DNA of 64,000 nt from Sodiomyces alkalinus F11 (GCF_003711515.1 NW_021167080.1:504430-568429); one strand, 5' to 3'; positions 44,301 through 57,199 are shown, numbered from the stretch's first letter. Translations and numbers: made by a program. Notes: generated by a model from the letters alone, not told the origin.

Positions 44301-46484
44301 GGTGCCTACCGTTATACCTGCCGTTCTTCCTGCTGTTAGTTCTTCCTCTTTAACTACTATTTTACCCTCCTCTTTAATAACAGCACTAATTTTACGCTCT
44401 TTAATAACCTCTTCTTCTTCGAGGCCTACTTATACGCCCTTTTTGCTACCTCCTAACGATCTTTAGACGTCTATAGCTACGGTGGTTAAACGCAGCGAAG
44501 AGGAATTTAACGATACTAGTGGTTCTTCCTCTGGATCTTCCTCCACCTTAGGCGAGGCCACCGATAATACCGTCGGAATAGGATTATTATCGCCTAACTA
44601 ATCCGTTCTCGAAGAGGCTATTACTACTACTACTCCTCCTTAATCCACTCTATAAGCAGCTAAGTCTAATACCACTGCTACTACTGCTATTCCTGCTTCA
44701 CGGCTAACCTCTCGTTCGTCTGCTTTAGCTCTAACGCCTGCCCCTATAGGGCGGCCTGCTCGTAATCGCCGACCTCCTTCTAGATACGACGATTACGTCT
44801 CCTATTATACCTTCGAGAAGCCGAAGAAGCTGCTATTATGCCGCGAGATGCCTAAGGAACCGTTACATTAGTCTTAGATACTAAAAAGCCCCTATAAGGT
44901 ATAATGGCTTAAGGTAGCCGTATAAGAGGTGGATATACTTAGGTTAATAGGCACCTTTAAAGTAGCAGAGCTGCCTTAGGGTAGGTAACGTACCTTAGAC
45001 CTTAAATAGGTCTTTAAGTATAAGGTTAACCCGTCGGGGTATATTAGTAAGTTTAAGGCGAGGTTATACGTGCGAGGCAATTAATAGCCTAAAAACCACC
45101 TTAACGCCTACGCCTCTACCCTTACCGGCAGGACCTTTAGGTCGTTAATAGCTATTACTGCCTATTTTAACCTAGAGACTCGTTAGCTTAATACCGTTAA
45201 CGCCTTCACTAACGCCACCCTTAACGAAGAGATTTACGTTAAGGATCTACCCGGATAGCCGCTGCTTTAAGCAGTAAAAGGCATAAAGAGAGACGAGGAC
45301 CTTAATGCTCTTTTAAAGCTATCGCGACCACCCTCGCGCGGTATAGAAAGCCTACGCAGGGCATTATATAGCCTACGTCGCTCCCCTAAGCCATAGCATA
45401 AATAGCTCTCTTCCATTTTAGGTAAGTACGACCTAAAGTAACTAACTAAAGACGATTACGTCTTTAAAAGCAAGGAACTAATCGTCTTCTTCTACGTGGA
45501 CGATATTATTCTAATCTATAGGAAGGAATATTAATCTGCTATTAATTCTCTTATATAACGGATACAGTAGCACCTCTAAGTAAGGGACCTCGGCCCACTT
45601 AAGTGGTTCTTAGGGATCAGAGTGGTTCGCGATGGCTAATAACGTCGGCTTTAGCTTTCCCTCGAGAACTATATCACCGAAAAGATTAAGGCGTTATAGG
45701 TGGATTATAGTGGGCGTAGGGTTAAAAGCCCTCTTCCTTTTCCTGATATTTTGGAATTATCTACTACCGACTAATAAGTCTTTACAGAATTAATCCACCT
45801 ATATCTACGGAAGGTCGGTTCTATTAATTACGTCGCCTATTAGACCTGGCCTAACGTATCTAAGGCCGCTTCGAGGCTTACCGAATTTAATACTAACCCG
45901 TTAAAATAGTATTATAATACCGTAGATAGGTGTTTAAAGTACCTAGTCTTAAATAAGTCCCTATGCCTTTACTTTAGACTACGTAATAACTACCTATAGC
46001 ACGTATTGTACTATACTTCTAACACGGCCTTTAAGGACGACCGTGAGACTCGGTATAGCTCCTAAGGCTATACTATGTTATTATTCGGGGGTCCTATAGA
46101 CTAAAAGGCAAATAAGTAAATAAGCGTCGTGACTTCTAGTACTAAAGCCGAGCTTATAGCATTTTCTGCTACTACTAGGCAGTATATCGCGATTAAGCGT
46201 TTAATTAAGGACCTAACCTTAACCATTAAAAATAAGCCTCTAACGATATACTGTAATAACGACTAAATAAGCATCCTTTTAGAGGCTCCACGCCCTTAGG
46301 TTATATTTAGATTAAAGTATCTAGATATCCACGCCCTTTAGATCCGATAGGTTATTTAATAGAAAAAAGTCCTAATCGCCTGGATCTTAACCTAAGAGAT
46401 AGTTAGCGATATGCTGACTAAGGTACTTCCCCCGCAGAAATATAAGGCGTTTGTATATCTATTAGGGATAGAGGTCCTAAGCTA
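41326..46484 (+). pseudogene. D gag-pol polyprotein (about 1,720 codons, RIP-broken)
   Basis: The ATG at 41,326 opens gag. Protease LIDSGSLRYIT lies near 42,600. The GAG-pre-integrase block KRLGHVNP (here HV-NP with one stop) is near 43,050. The integrase core follows at about 43,240-43,640. The integrase tail contains a surviving open stretch at 43,789-44,094, typical copia linker sequence reading APRLYIGYSIGYEGTNIFRI. After a Ser/Thr-rich spacer comes RT at about 44,820-45,700, with the box FFYVDDIILIYR intact near 45,488-45,524. RNase H follows at about 46,050-46,460, ending DMLTKVLPPQKYKAF and the stop near 46,484. Nearly all breaks are TAG/TAA. It is dead, although several active-site residues remain. 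Confidence 0.9.
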
Positions 46485-46780
46485 AGGGGCTTAAGGTAAT
46501 TTATAAGAGGCGCGATACTGAGTTTAAAATCTACAGCCTAGATTAACCGTTAGTTTTAGTGCCCTTTAGATTATTATTTAGGCACCCGTTTTTAACGTTA
46601 TTTTAGGGTTAATTTAACCACCTGTTTTTACACGTTTTTAACGTTTTTAGGCATAAAAAGAGCGCGCTCTTCAATAAGCCGTTTAACCGTTAGATTAATA
46701 TCTAGGCTCTATGTTACCCTAGATTTACGGCTTTAATTAAGCAGAATAGTTAGGATTAATCCTGTAGTTCTAGGGGTGTG

Positions 46781-46972
46781 TGTTAGATACTACCATACAC
46801 TTATTGGGGTATGACTTACGCCATTTATATACTCGGATAGAGTACTTCCGACCGATGTATCCACATCGATTTCGCCTCCTGTTACTATATCGTTAGACAT
46901 TTCCGCAGAGTATCTTTTACTCTTCTTTAATGCACACACACATCTTTTGCGTACCTTATTTGTGTGCTGACA
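46781..46972 (+). repeat. 3' LTR of D (192 bp)
   Basis: Starts TGTTAGATACTACC and ends GTGTGCTGACA. Its outer (3') half keeps CA/TG repeats that are TA in the 5' LTR, while its inner half is the more mutated one. Confidence 0.94.
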
Positions 46973-46977
46973 GCGGC

Positions 46978-49900
46978 TATAGCCGCCGGTAAGAAGACGG
47001 CCGCCCGCCGGAAGGCTACGGCCGTAACGAAAGAGCCACCGATAAGGACGCCCACGTCTATCGATAACCTCTCTAAAAAGGGGCGTACGCGTTACCTATA
47101 AGATCGCCGTGTATACCGCGAGGAAAAGGCAGACTACGACGCGTAGTAAAAGGAGTTTAACAAGGTACGCTCCTATATCGAAAGGACCGTTTATACTACA
47201 TTATATAACCTCCTCACCTAGTTATAGGATAACACCGTAAATAACCTACGGGCTTAGATTACTCTCCTACACGCGTATATAGGACTAACCCTTATAGACC
47301 TTCGTAGGGAAGCGTTAGTCCTATATCGACGATACACCACGCCTATAAAGGCTATACCTAAGGATATAGACGGTTAGGTTATAAGCTAGAAGGCGGCGAT
47401 AATACACTATAAATATATAGACGTTTTAGAGCTATTAAGCATGGCCTATTAGGCGGAAGACGCGTTAAAAGCTATTAGACCTATTACCTAAAAATAGAGT
47501 AATAACTACCTAGTTAATAACTACGATAAGATTACGGAAAATAAGCTAACGATTAACGACTTCGTAAAGGCTTTAAGGGCGGTTCTTAGTAATATAAAGA
47601 GCCTATAATCCTCCGCTATTAAGCCTATAGTCGGGAGAGGCACCTTTAATACCCTCGAGAACCTCCCTAATACTAAGAATACTTTAAATAATAAAGATAA
47701 TAAGAAGCGTCCTTATAGTAATATATCCGTAAAGGCTATCCCTCCCGTAATAAGGAGGCCTTATAAGATATATAAGAATACCTATACTATCGCCGCCTAT
47801 TAGTATATAAGGCCGGATATATGCCTTTATATCTAGCGTGGCCGCGAAGATATTATAAAGGTTATAGAAAAGAAGATACGTAACTATAGTTTTAAAAACC
47901 GCGTGGATACCGCGATACAGAAGAGGCGGGAAGCCTTAGAAGCTATCACCGCTAATAAGGTAGAGGAAGTCTAGGAAGATTGACTCTATAATACTTCGCC
48001 TATTATAACTACTATACCGTAATAATAGAATCGGGGGGTTATTACTTTACCCGTAAGTATAGTTTTAAAAGACCTTTCCGTCACCGCGAGTATACGGCTA
48101 GGCGTTTACCCCTCCTAAGATAAGGGGGTAGCGCGCCCTCGTATGACGATACTATTAAGATTATAAGTATAAGGAGTATTCTTATCCATTAACTAAGCTA
48201 AAACACTACTATACTACGCTATCCTAGACTTAGGATCGTCGATCGACGTCTTTAATAATCAAGGCTGTTTTACGGCTATTAGACTATCCACGGATACTTT
48301 ATCTTTATTCTTTTAGGTGGGTATTAATAAGGCTTCTATCCTTGGATACGGAGATGTTAAGCTACGGGTATAATCCCTATCGGGCACGAAGAGGCTATTA
48401 CGCCTCCGTAACGTCGTATACTATAAGGAAGTCGTTACTAATATCGTCTCGGAACGCTAGCTACGCCTATAAGGCTACTATTAGGATACCGTAAATAATA
48501 CTATTGTTAGCTCCGCTAACGACCGGCCTATCTATAAGCTACTAGATATCCACGGCTAATATATAATCGAGCACGCGGAAGCCACGGCCCCTACCGCGTT
48601 TGCCGTCTCGGTAAGGCACCCCCGCGATAACCCGTATAGAAGATCACGATAACCGCGGTAACCGTAGAAGACCACGGTATAACGGTAGTATAAACGCCTC
48701 GGCTATTACGGTATCGACGCTCTCGTAAAGATCATTAACGCCACTTAAGGTGTAAAGATAAAGGGACTATATATAACGGACTATAACGCGTATAGTTAAC
48801 CGTAAGTGCCTACGTAGATCCAGAGAATACTATCTCTTTACCCGTTAAAGCCCGGAGAGGCCCTAGCTATTAATTTTCACGATCTAAAAGAGTCGGAATT
48901 ATTAGGCGGCCGATATAAGTCTATTATATTCGTTATAGATATATATATAGGTTATACGTGGGATTACTACCTATAAAAAAGAGACTAAGGCTTTATCCTA
49001 TACGCGTTAAAAGACGTCTTTGCCCTACTTAAGACCTAATTCGACGTTAGGGTATATATTCTGCGGGCCGATTCTAAGATATTTTAGCGCCTAGAAATCG
49101 TTGCTTTCCTCGCTACTAAGGGGGTAGAAGGCTAGCCGTCGGCACTATATTTATAGGATTAAAACGGCGTTATAGAATGGATTAGAGGTATCGTTAAAAG
49201 GAGGGCGAGGGCTATAAGGATTAGGGCTAATCTGCCAATATCTATTTAGCCTAAGATCTTTAAGACCGCTATATATCTGTATAATAGGACGCTAAGATAT
49301 ATTAACGACTAGAAGACGCTATACGAAGGCCTACGCGGCCGTTAACCTAACCTTACGCACCTACGAGTATACGGCTATAAAGTCTTCGCGAAGATGCGTA
49401 ATACCTAGACTAAAAGGAACCGCCTATAAAGGCTAGAACCAAAGGTATAGATCGGTTATCACGTTAGATACTAATCCTCGAATAGCTTCCGTGTCTAGCT
49501 ACTATACCTAACGGATATTATTACTATAAGAGACCTGGTCTTTAATGAGGACGAGATATTTAATAGTAGGATTAAAATGCAATAAGCTACAGCTTCCGCC
49601 GAGGAAATCGGGGAACGCCTATAATTTATCCGTATCACTTAATCTAATAAGACCGTGAATAGGCTACTATTAAGGGGTATAGCCGTAGACGTATTAGATC
49701 TTAAGTCGGAAGACTCTAAAGCTACCGCTATTACTATAGATAAAGGCGAGGCCGTTATTATTACTATAAGAGAGGCTACTACTATTACTATAGACTATAC
49801 CGCTATTACTACAGGCACCGCTATTATTACGGATACTATTATTACTATAGAAGAAGACTATACTACCGCTATTATTACGGGTAAAGGCGATAACCCCGCT

Positions 49901-52118
49901 ATTATTATAAGAGAGGCTACCGCTATTACTACGGGAGAGGCTACCACTATTACTACGGACACCGATACTATTACGGATACTCCGCGGTTTACCGCTACGA
50001 GGTTTAAACAGTTTCCCACGCCTCTAATATCCCCGGAAGATCCTGCGCGCGCGTTCCTTATAGCGTTAGCAGTGGTTAGGGGCGTTAAGGTGGAAGGAGA
50101 CGATAACCACTAATAAGCAGCCGCGGATACCCTTAGGGGGTGCCTATCGGCCGTATAATTATTAGCCGCGCGCCTATTACCCGCGCGCCTATGTATCGCG
50201 AGAACTATTATAAGTATCTATAAGACTAAGATGGTGCAGAACGATAATGCCTAGAAGGCGTTCTTTAACGCTAGAAGGACTTATAACCCTATACGTAGGA
50301 GGAAGTAAGCTATTAATAACGGTAACGTTATCGGCGCTAGCACTATAAACCCCTCTCCCTCTAACGCCTCCCTATCGAGTCTAACCCGTAAGGATCTCCT
50401 ACCTCCGCTAAACCACTACCGCGATATACGCCTCTACCTGTTACGGGAGCGGTGGTTATAGGCCGAGGGGGAATACCTTCAGGGGCACCGATAAATAGGA
50501 TATTAGTAGGAGGTAAGCGGTAATTAAGCTAATAAGTAATAAGTCCTCGCCTATAGATAGGTATACACCTATAAATTAAATAAGGAGGGCACCCTCCTTA
50601 AGTATAAGGCCCGCCTTATAGTATAAGGGGATTAATAAAAACGGTTAGAAAATGAAGATAACGACGCTATTATATTAGCCTCGCGGTCCTTCTATACACT
50701 AATAGCGATCGCCGGCCGATTTAACCTGGAGATAAGGTAGTTCGATGCTATTAACGCGTTTATTAACGCTAGCCTTAAAGAGGAAGTATTTATAAAAATA
50801 CGGTAAGGCTATAAAGTGCTAGGTAAGGTATTACTACTACAGAAAGCCCTTTTCGGTTTAAGGGTATCGCTACTACTGTAGCAGGAGGAATTCAGCGGCA
50901 CGCTATAGAAGATAGGATTTATAGCCGTGCCTAATAACCCCTGTATTATAATCCGTAACGGTTTAATCCTATTCTTCTACGTCGATGATATCGGACTTAT
51001 ATATTATAGCGACTATAAGACTAGCGCCGATAACCTCGAAAACGCCCTTAAGCGAAGCTATAGGTTATTAGGAGGCGAAGAAATCCGTTACTTCCTAGGA
51101 ATTAAGGTCCTAAGGGATAGAGCTACCTGTAGGTTATAGCTATTATAATACTCTCATATAGATAAGATCGCGGTTAAATACTACGTAGATATACTCTGCC
51201 GAAAACCACTAAAGGTCCTATTATCTATAAAGTCTTTAATACTACGCGACGGTATACGCGCGTTAATTCCCGAGGTCCGTTAGTATTAGAGTATAATCGG
51301 TTCTATCCTGTATACCGCTATCGTGATAAGACCCGATATCGCGTTCGCCTATTCGAAGCTTTCCTAATATAACGTTAACCCCTCCTCTAACCACCTTATT
51401 CGGGCTTAATAAGTGCTGCTATTCTTATATTACCTAAGGCATTACTACCTGGAATTCGGTAGGGATAGACTCTTCCTAACCGTAAACAACGCGTCCTTCG
51501 GGGATAATCCAGACCGTAAGAGCTTATAAGGATATACGATAAAGCTCTTCGGCGGTATTATTAACTAGACGGCGGGTAAGTAACTAATAGTTACGACGTC
51601 GTTAATAGAGTCGGAATTACTCGCTCTTATAGAGGCCGCTAAGGAGACGTTATTTATTAGTCGGATATTAAGAGATCTAAAGCTTCGGTTAGATTAATAA
51701 TATCTATAGCTATACTCCGATAATTAGCAGACTAAGAACCTTATTAATAATAAGGTATACCGCCTACGAATAAGGCTACGGCACGTCGATATTTATAACC
51801 AGTAAGTGCGCTAATTAGTATAGCAAGGCCTCTTTAAGGTTATATACGTTAACACGAAGAATATAATTGCGGACGGTTTAACGAAGGCATTACCGGAGGT
51901 AGGAATTAAAAGACTGTAGTAATAGCTTAATTTAATGGATTAAAAGGATCGTATCGAGTAGTCGAAGTAACTGCACGAAGAGATTAAACGCGCTAAAGCC
52001 GCGGTTATAGCGATAACGAAGGCCTTTAAAGGAGTAATAGATCCGATGGATATAGCTCCGGTTAAGCAGATTCGGCTAATTAGGATCGAGGAACTAATTA
52101 AGATAGAACTAAATTAAA
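46978..52118 (+). pseudogene. C2 polyprotein, remainder of gag to RNase H
   Basis: Continues the gag frame after D (YRVYREEKADYDA). A protease-like part lies near 48,200, then integrase at about 48,830-49,530, the Thr/Ile coding minisatellite, RT and RNase H. Two stretches escaped stops: 49,655-50,113 (minisatellite and linker, LISPEDPARAFLIALAV) and 50,927-51,139 (RT box FFYVDDIGLIYYSDYK). RNase H follows with GYTIKLFGGIIN and IIADGLTKALPE at about 51,530-51,900. The frame ends near 52,118. All active-site Asp of the RT box are still present, but stops elsewhere make it non-functional. Confidence 0.86.
49720..49985 (+). repeat. In-frame coding minisatellite of C2
   Basis: Tandem, degenerate units encoding ATAITI, ATTITI, GTAIIT, TTAIITGKG and similar. 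It is longer and differently ordered than in C1. The flanking protein (VLDLKSEDS before, TPRFTATRFK after) aligns between copies, so only the repeat varies. Confidence 0.8.
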
Positions 52119-52268
52119 CGGTTAAACAGGGCGGATTTAGATCCCTTTTACGAGGGCATTTTCCCCTAACTATTCATTTTACGATGGAAAAGTTAGGAGC
52201 GTTTGGTTTAAACCGAAGTCTCTGATTGGTTGGTTGACCTGAGAAGACCCACCTTAACTAAGGGGGTA

Positions 52269-52531
52269 TATCGTATAGGCACACGGACCACGACGTGGTC
52301 TATAAGGGAGCTAGGGGGGATCCACGCTATAACTAAGGGCTTCGGATATAATAGGGGCGGATACCGGAAAAGACCGAATAGAAACTAAATGATATAGTAC
52401 CCATAACAGAGTCTTTACTACCTAAATTAAGGGTATAAGAGACTCTAATAGATGTAACTTGATATAATACACACACACGAGATTTCTGCTCTACTAAGTT
52501 GGTTGTCTAAGTGCCTATTTGACGTGCGACA
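52269..52531 (+). repeat. 3' LTR of C2 (263 bp)
   Basis: Starts TATCGTATAGGCACACGG and ends GACGTGCGACA. Target duplication AGACC follows at 52,532-52,536. The outer end keeps CA/TG (ACACACACACGAG) where the 5' LTR reads ATATATATACACGAG. Confidence 0.92.
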
Positions 52532-52536
52532 AGACC

Positions 52537-52772
52537 ATGCCTGGCAGACCATGCCTGACTAAGGGCTTCGGACCTCGGGTATCAGGATATAATAAGGGCG
52601 GAAACCGGAAGAGACCGGATAGGATCCAAATAATATAGTACCCATAATAGAGTCTTCACCACTTAAATTAAGGGCATAAAAGACTTATATAGATATAACT
52701 TAATATCATATATATATATATAAGATTCTACTCGATTAGGATTACTATATAAGTGCTATACAATATATAATA
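52537..52772 (+). repeat. 5' LTR of C3, main part after the C2 insertion
   Basis: Aligns with the C1 and C2 LTRs from CTGACTAAGGGCTTCGG onward. With the 19 bp at 40,086-40,104 the LTR totals about 255 bp. It opens with a 14-bp near-duplication (ATGCCTGGCAGACC, then ATGCCTGAC). Confidence 0.75.
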
Positions 52773-52963
52773 GATATAAGCCCGGTTTATAACGCCTAAA
52801 CGATAGATATTAACAAGGCTATCCTATTCTACTATAAAAGTAATCACCTTTTTAAAAACTCTAAAATAACTACTATTAACCTAATCAGAGCAATTAAGCT
52901 ATTAATTAACCTACCTACTAAGCTATTAATTAACCTATAAACTATAAAAGATATCTTCTAGTA

Positions 52964-54474
52964 TGTCTAATACCGAATAGAAGACTACTACCCTTATTAA
53001 CTAGAGGGATTAGGCACCGTGGGAGTATATAATACGAGCCTACGCTACCTAATATTCGTAAATATAAAGCCCTCGTCGTCGACCTCGAGGCTAAGGAGGC
53101 TACTTCGTCTTCCACTATCACGGTAAAGGGCGATAACGCCCCCGATCCCTCGGGCTAAGACACTGCTACTACCGCTATTACGGCCGCTAGCACGAAGAAG
53201 AAGACGCTTACGTGTAAAAGGACTACGGCCGTAACGGAGGAAATACTAATTGAAATACCTACGTTAATTAGCGACCTCTCCGATAAAGGACCCACGCGTT
53301 ACCTATAAGATCGCCGCGTATACCGCGAGGAAGAGGATAACTATAATAATAACAGAAAAAGCACCTATTAGCGTTAGCCCCACGGGATTATCGAGCTTTA
53401 ATGCCTCTATAAGGTCGGTAAGATTCTACCCTACTAAAAACGCAGCGCGTCCTCTTATAATAACACGATTAAGATTATAATAATAAAGAACTTAGCATCA
53501 TTAATCCATATTCTTAATAATCAAGACCGTCCTACAGCCGTCAGGTCGCCTAAGGGCGCTTTATCTTTATTTATCCAGAGACTACTACGCCTACACAACG
53601 TCGTATACTATAAGGAATTGATTATAAATATCGTCTCGGAATTCTAGATAAATACTACTAGTATTAGCTCTGCTAATAACCGGCCTATCTACAAACTATT
53701 AGATATCCACGGTTAGTACGTAATCGAGCACGCGGTAGCTACTATCACCGCTACCGTGTTTACGGTTTCGGCTTAGTACCTATAAACCACCCCGTAAGGA
53801 AAATCACGACAACCGCAGTAATCGTACTAGACTATAGCGTAAAGACAGTATAAACGCCTTGGCTACTACGGTATAGATACTCTTATAAGGCTTATTAACG
53901 CTACTTAGGGGGTAATAATTAAAGGACCACACACCGCTAAGTATAACACGTATAGGTAGTCGTAAATACCTACGCAGATTAGGCGGATACTATCTCTCCG
54001 CCGTGTATTATACGGGCTACTTACGAGATATTTCAGCACCTAGAAGTCGTTACTTTCCTAGCTACTAAGGGGGTAAAAGGCTAGCTACTAGCACTATATT
54101 CGGAATATTTAATCCGGCAATATAATAGCCTACGCGTAGTCTACGTTAAAAGGCATAGCCGTAGATAGATTAGATCTTAAGTCGGAAGACTCTAATAGCA
54201 CCGCTATTACTATGAAAAAGGCTACCGTTTTTACTGCGGAAAATGCTACCGCTATTATTACGGGTAAAGGCGAGGCTACCGCTATTACTACGGAAAAGGC
54301 TACCGCTATTACTACGGGATAGACTAGACTATACTACTATTACTACAGACTATACTATACCACTACTATTACTATAGACTATACCACTATACCACTACTA
54401 TTATTCTAGACTATACTACTACTATAGCTATAAATCACGCTACCGCTATTATTATAGGTAAAAGCGAGGCTACC
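52964..54474 (+). pseudogene. C3 polyprotein fragment (gag to coding minisatellite)
   Basis: The ATG at about 52,964 opens MSNTE. Gag blocks match C1/C2 up to about 53,340. After a deletion, protease-region blocks continue (LLDIHG, EHAVATI), then a jump into the integrase-end region (DRLDLKSEDS near 54,165) and the Thr/Ile minisatellite. It is cut by the LTR of A. This is the most decayed of the three family C copies. Confidence 0.72.
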
Positions 54475-54822
54475 TGATATGTCTGTCCGGTATATCCCCT
54501 GGCCAGCCAGTACTATTAGATCTAGGGCTTCTAGGGTTTAAAAGGGCGACCTTTACTCCAGTATATAAGGGTAGAATAAAGATATCTTCTACTAAATAAA
54601 GGGGGAACCGCGCCGAGGGTATATCCCTTAGCCGGTCCAGTCTAACTATAACCCGAGTATCTACACTACGCTATTCCCGCGCGTGGTCCGGGCGCTATAC
54701 GTTCCCTATCCGTACGGATAGTGCCGAAGCTATACGTCCTCTATCCGCGCGAATAGCGCCCGCGCTATCCGCTTAGCTATAGAGCGGATAGTGCTTACGC
54801 TATCCTCGCTAGAGGTGTATTA
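54475..54822 (-). repeat. 3' LTR of element A (348 bp)
   Basis: Read on the minus strand it begins TAATACACCTC and ends CAGACATATCA. Its second half aligns with the B LTR (ATCTTTATTNTACC, AGTAAAGG, TGGCTGGCCAGGG), while the first half is diverged and contains palindromic GGATAG/CTATCC blocks. The outer end keeps CA/TG. Confidence 0.82.
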
Positions 54823-55199
54823 TATACCCCGGGTAATAAAAGCCCTACGTCCCGCGGGCATTAACCCACACGGATCTAATAGCACGAGGCGTGTAGACTC
54901 CTACGCTTTTAGGAAGGCGGCGCCGCCCGGTTATAACTTTAGTAACCGTGGGCGCGGTAATGCTCACGATAAAAAGGAAAAGGTGGTTATAGTAATATAA
55001 TATATTACGCTAACTACGCTAACTACTACTCCGTATAACAAGATATACGAGGGGAAAGTAAATCGCTAGGTGGTAATAGGGAGCGAAAGGGAACGGCGAG
55101 AAAGAAAGAAAAAAAGAAAAACGAAACGAGGTAAACGGGAGAAAGCGAAGCGACTAACCGACCGTTTCCCACGGCGCGTTCCTGCGCCCGTGCCTAAAT

Positions 55200-56870
55200 A
55201 CTCCTATCGAACTAATACGCCTAAAACCTAGTGCCTAAACGACGCCCTGCTTCTAATCTTTAGCCCTAGATCTTTATAACCTCGGGAGGCTACGGGTTAG
55301 TATCCGGGAAGCCTTAGCGCGATATCTCGCGTCTAAGGATAATGGTTATATTACCCTCCGTGAGATTAGTCTTTTCTTCTTCGACCGTTTACTATAAGAT
55401 CTCGTAGGAGGCTATAAGTCCCTTCTTCCCGTGGGAGTCGTAGTGGCGGGCGATAACTACTATATGTCGGATAACTGCCTTAGCTAGGTTAGCGTTATCC
55501 ACGTAGCGTTAGGCTAGATATTCCCGTTTAGTATCCTCTAACACGCTAAACGCGTTTAGTTTAGCGAGGTGTATTAGTTTACCTATATACTAGAAACTAA
55601 CGAGCAGGCCTAGCTCGGCGGCGTTCTATATATCGTGGTTCACTATATACTTATTAAGGAATATAGCCGCCTAGATAGCGACTAGGAGCCGTAGCACGGC
55701 GGCGCGCGAGCGCTATCTAATTTCCCCGAATATTTATTCGCCGTGGGTGAACTCGTTATAGTATATAAGCTAGGAGGGGTTATTTAGGCTAGCCGCGAAG
55801 CAAATAGCCGCCTAAGTGTATAGGATCTCGTGGCTTAACCGTGTGAATATACGCCTCGCTAAAGGTAATAACGTATAGCCTTAGTAAGGGCGTTTAGTGC
55901 CCGTGATAGGCGATAGTCCGCTAGCGACGGGTAATACCGGAGCACCTAATCTTAATCCGGCGAGGACGGCCGGGGCGTTTTATATAACTAGTGCTAGGAT
56001 ATTCTATAGCGATTAGAGGAAATCTTAGATAGCCGCCACGCGAGGCTTAATACTAGAGGGGTAATCCCCCGTGTAGTCGAGGAAGTCTACGCTACTGATT
56101 TCGTTATTCTGCAGACATTCTACTAAGTTCGCTAGCTTTAGGCTTAGCGATGCTAGTTCGTAGACTAATTATAGGACGCGAGCTAGTATAATAGTATCGT
56201 GTAGCTATAGGGGGGGTATACTAGTGGTCGGAGTCTAGGCGACTAGCGCGGTGCTATTACGCGGTAACGGCGAACCCGAGGGGGTGACTATAGTTCTTAG
56301 GCGGCGGCGGGATAGGGGGTTAGGGAGGAATTAGCTATTAGAGGCTTTAGGGGCGTTATAACGAGCTATAGCGAGGTATTACTTAAATATCTAGGAGTAC
56401 TAGGGCTAGTTAGCGACGTTAATATTATTATCTAGTAGAAACTACGGCTAGGGGTATAGGGTAATAAGCTGCTACGCGAGGTTAACTAAGACTACGCGTT
56501 CCGCCTCCTTTACTAGGGCGAATATCGTGCGGCGGAGTCGACGGTTAAGGGGGTCGTTATACCCGGCGTTAAGGGCTTATTAGCGGTAGGACGCGACTAT
56601 TAACTTATTATCACGGCGCTACTAATTAAATACTACGTTAATAGACTATAGACCTATAATAATACCGTTTTCGTCTCTAAATAGCGTGATGGCTTTAAAG
56701 TATCCGTCGAAGTAAAGCCCGGCCCCGGTCTTCCCCTTAAAGAAGTACTTAGAGAACTCCTGCACGAACTCTTAGTCCTTCGACCGATAGACGTCTATTA
56801 GGTACTCGACCACATAGTAATTTAGGAGACTTACTATAAACGGAGGGAGAACGTTATAAGCGCCTAATAA
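55200..56870 (-). pseudogene. Extra frame of element A, 3' of the chromodomain: unknown protein
   Basis: A minus-strand frame of about 550 codons between pol and the 3' LTR, interrupted only by RIP-type TAG/TAA. It begins around FIVSLLNYYVVEYLIDVYRS. GYFKAITLF follows, then SINVVFN, ASYR, GYNDPLNRRLRRTIFALV, and a long helical part (LVYELASLSLKLANLVECLQ and similar). The first 120 residues align by eye with the single frame of element B. This is the place of env in retroviruses, but I see no signal peptide, membrane anchor or furin-like site, so I do not call it env. No known domain is recognised. Start and stop are not resolved. Confidence 0.55.
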
Positions 56871-57199
56871 ACTAAGAGAAAAAAGGGTATATATAAGATA
56901 CCACGAGATAATAATTAGGGAACTACTGGCTATTTACCTTATAAGCTATAATAGTGGTTATGTGTAAAGACTAGTAACCACGATACTTACGAAGATAGCT
57001 ATAAAGAGTGGGAGAAGATTAGTAAGCGTGGCCGGGCGTTTAGGGAATATTTTATAGCCGGGTAGGAGGGCGGGCTAATCTAGCAGAATAACGCGGTTTA
57101 TACTGCTTTTATTATTATTCCGCGTTATTTTCCTTTCGCGTGCCTCCTATTCGGAGATCGGATAACCCTTATACCTTCCCTCGCCCGAGTTTAAGGTCG

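Larger units (their letters stand above)
40870..46972 (+). mobile_element. Ty1/copia element D, complete, nested in C2
   Basis: A 6,103-bp element with two 192-bp LTRs and a perfect 5-bp target duplication, GCGGC (40,865-40,869 and 46,973-46,977). The gag frame of C2 closes over it. A primer-binding-type TTATAAGCCCGG follows the 5' LTR, and a G-rich tract TAGGGGTG precedes the 3' LTR. The copia domain order is complete inside. It belongs to a different family from C. Confidence 0.95.
40105..52531 (+). mobile_element. Ty1/copia element C2 (family C), complete but interrupted by D
   Basis: Two 263-bp LTRs bound the element. A perfect 5-bp target duplication, AGACC, lies at 40,100-40,104 and 52,532-52,536. 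Removing D and its duplication leaves about 6.3 kb, a usual copia size. A primer-binding-type sequence TTATAAGCCCGG follows the 5' LTR; the same sequence follows the LTRs of C3 and D. It is RIP-mutated throughout. Confidence 0.92.
52537..54474 (+). mobile_element. Ty1/copia element C3 (family C), 5' part, host of C2 and A
   Basis: Remainder of the 5' LTR (52,537-52,772) followed by the primer-binding-type sequence ATATAAGCCCGG and the start of the polyprotein. It is more rearranged than C1 and C2: gag is shortened near 53,340 and blocks between protease and the minisatellite are missing. Element A interrupts it at 54,474. Its 3' part and 3' LTR should lie beyond the window. Confidence 0.82.

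Noticed and set aside
55200..56870. Calling the extra frame of A an env gene
   Set aside because: Only its position resembles env; no signal peptide, transmembrane anchor or cleavage site is visible.
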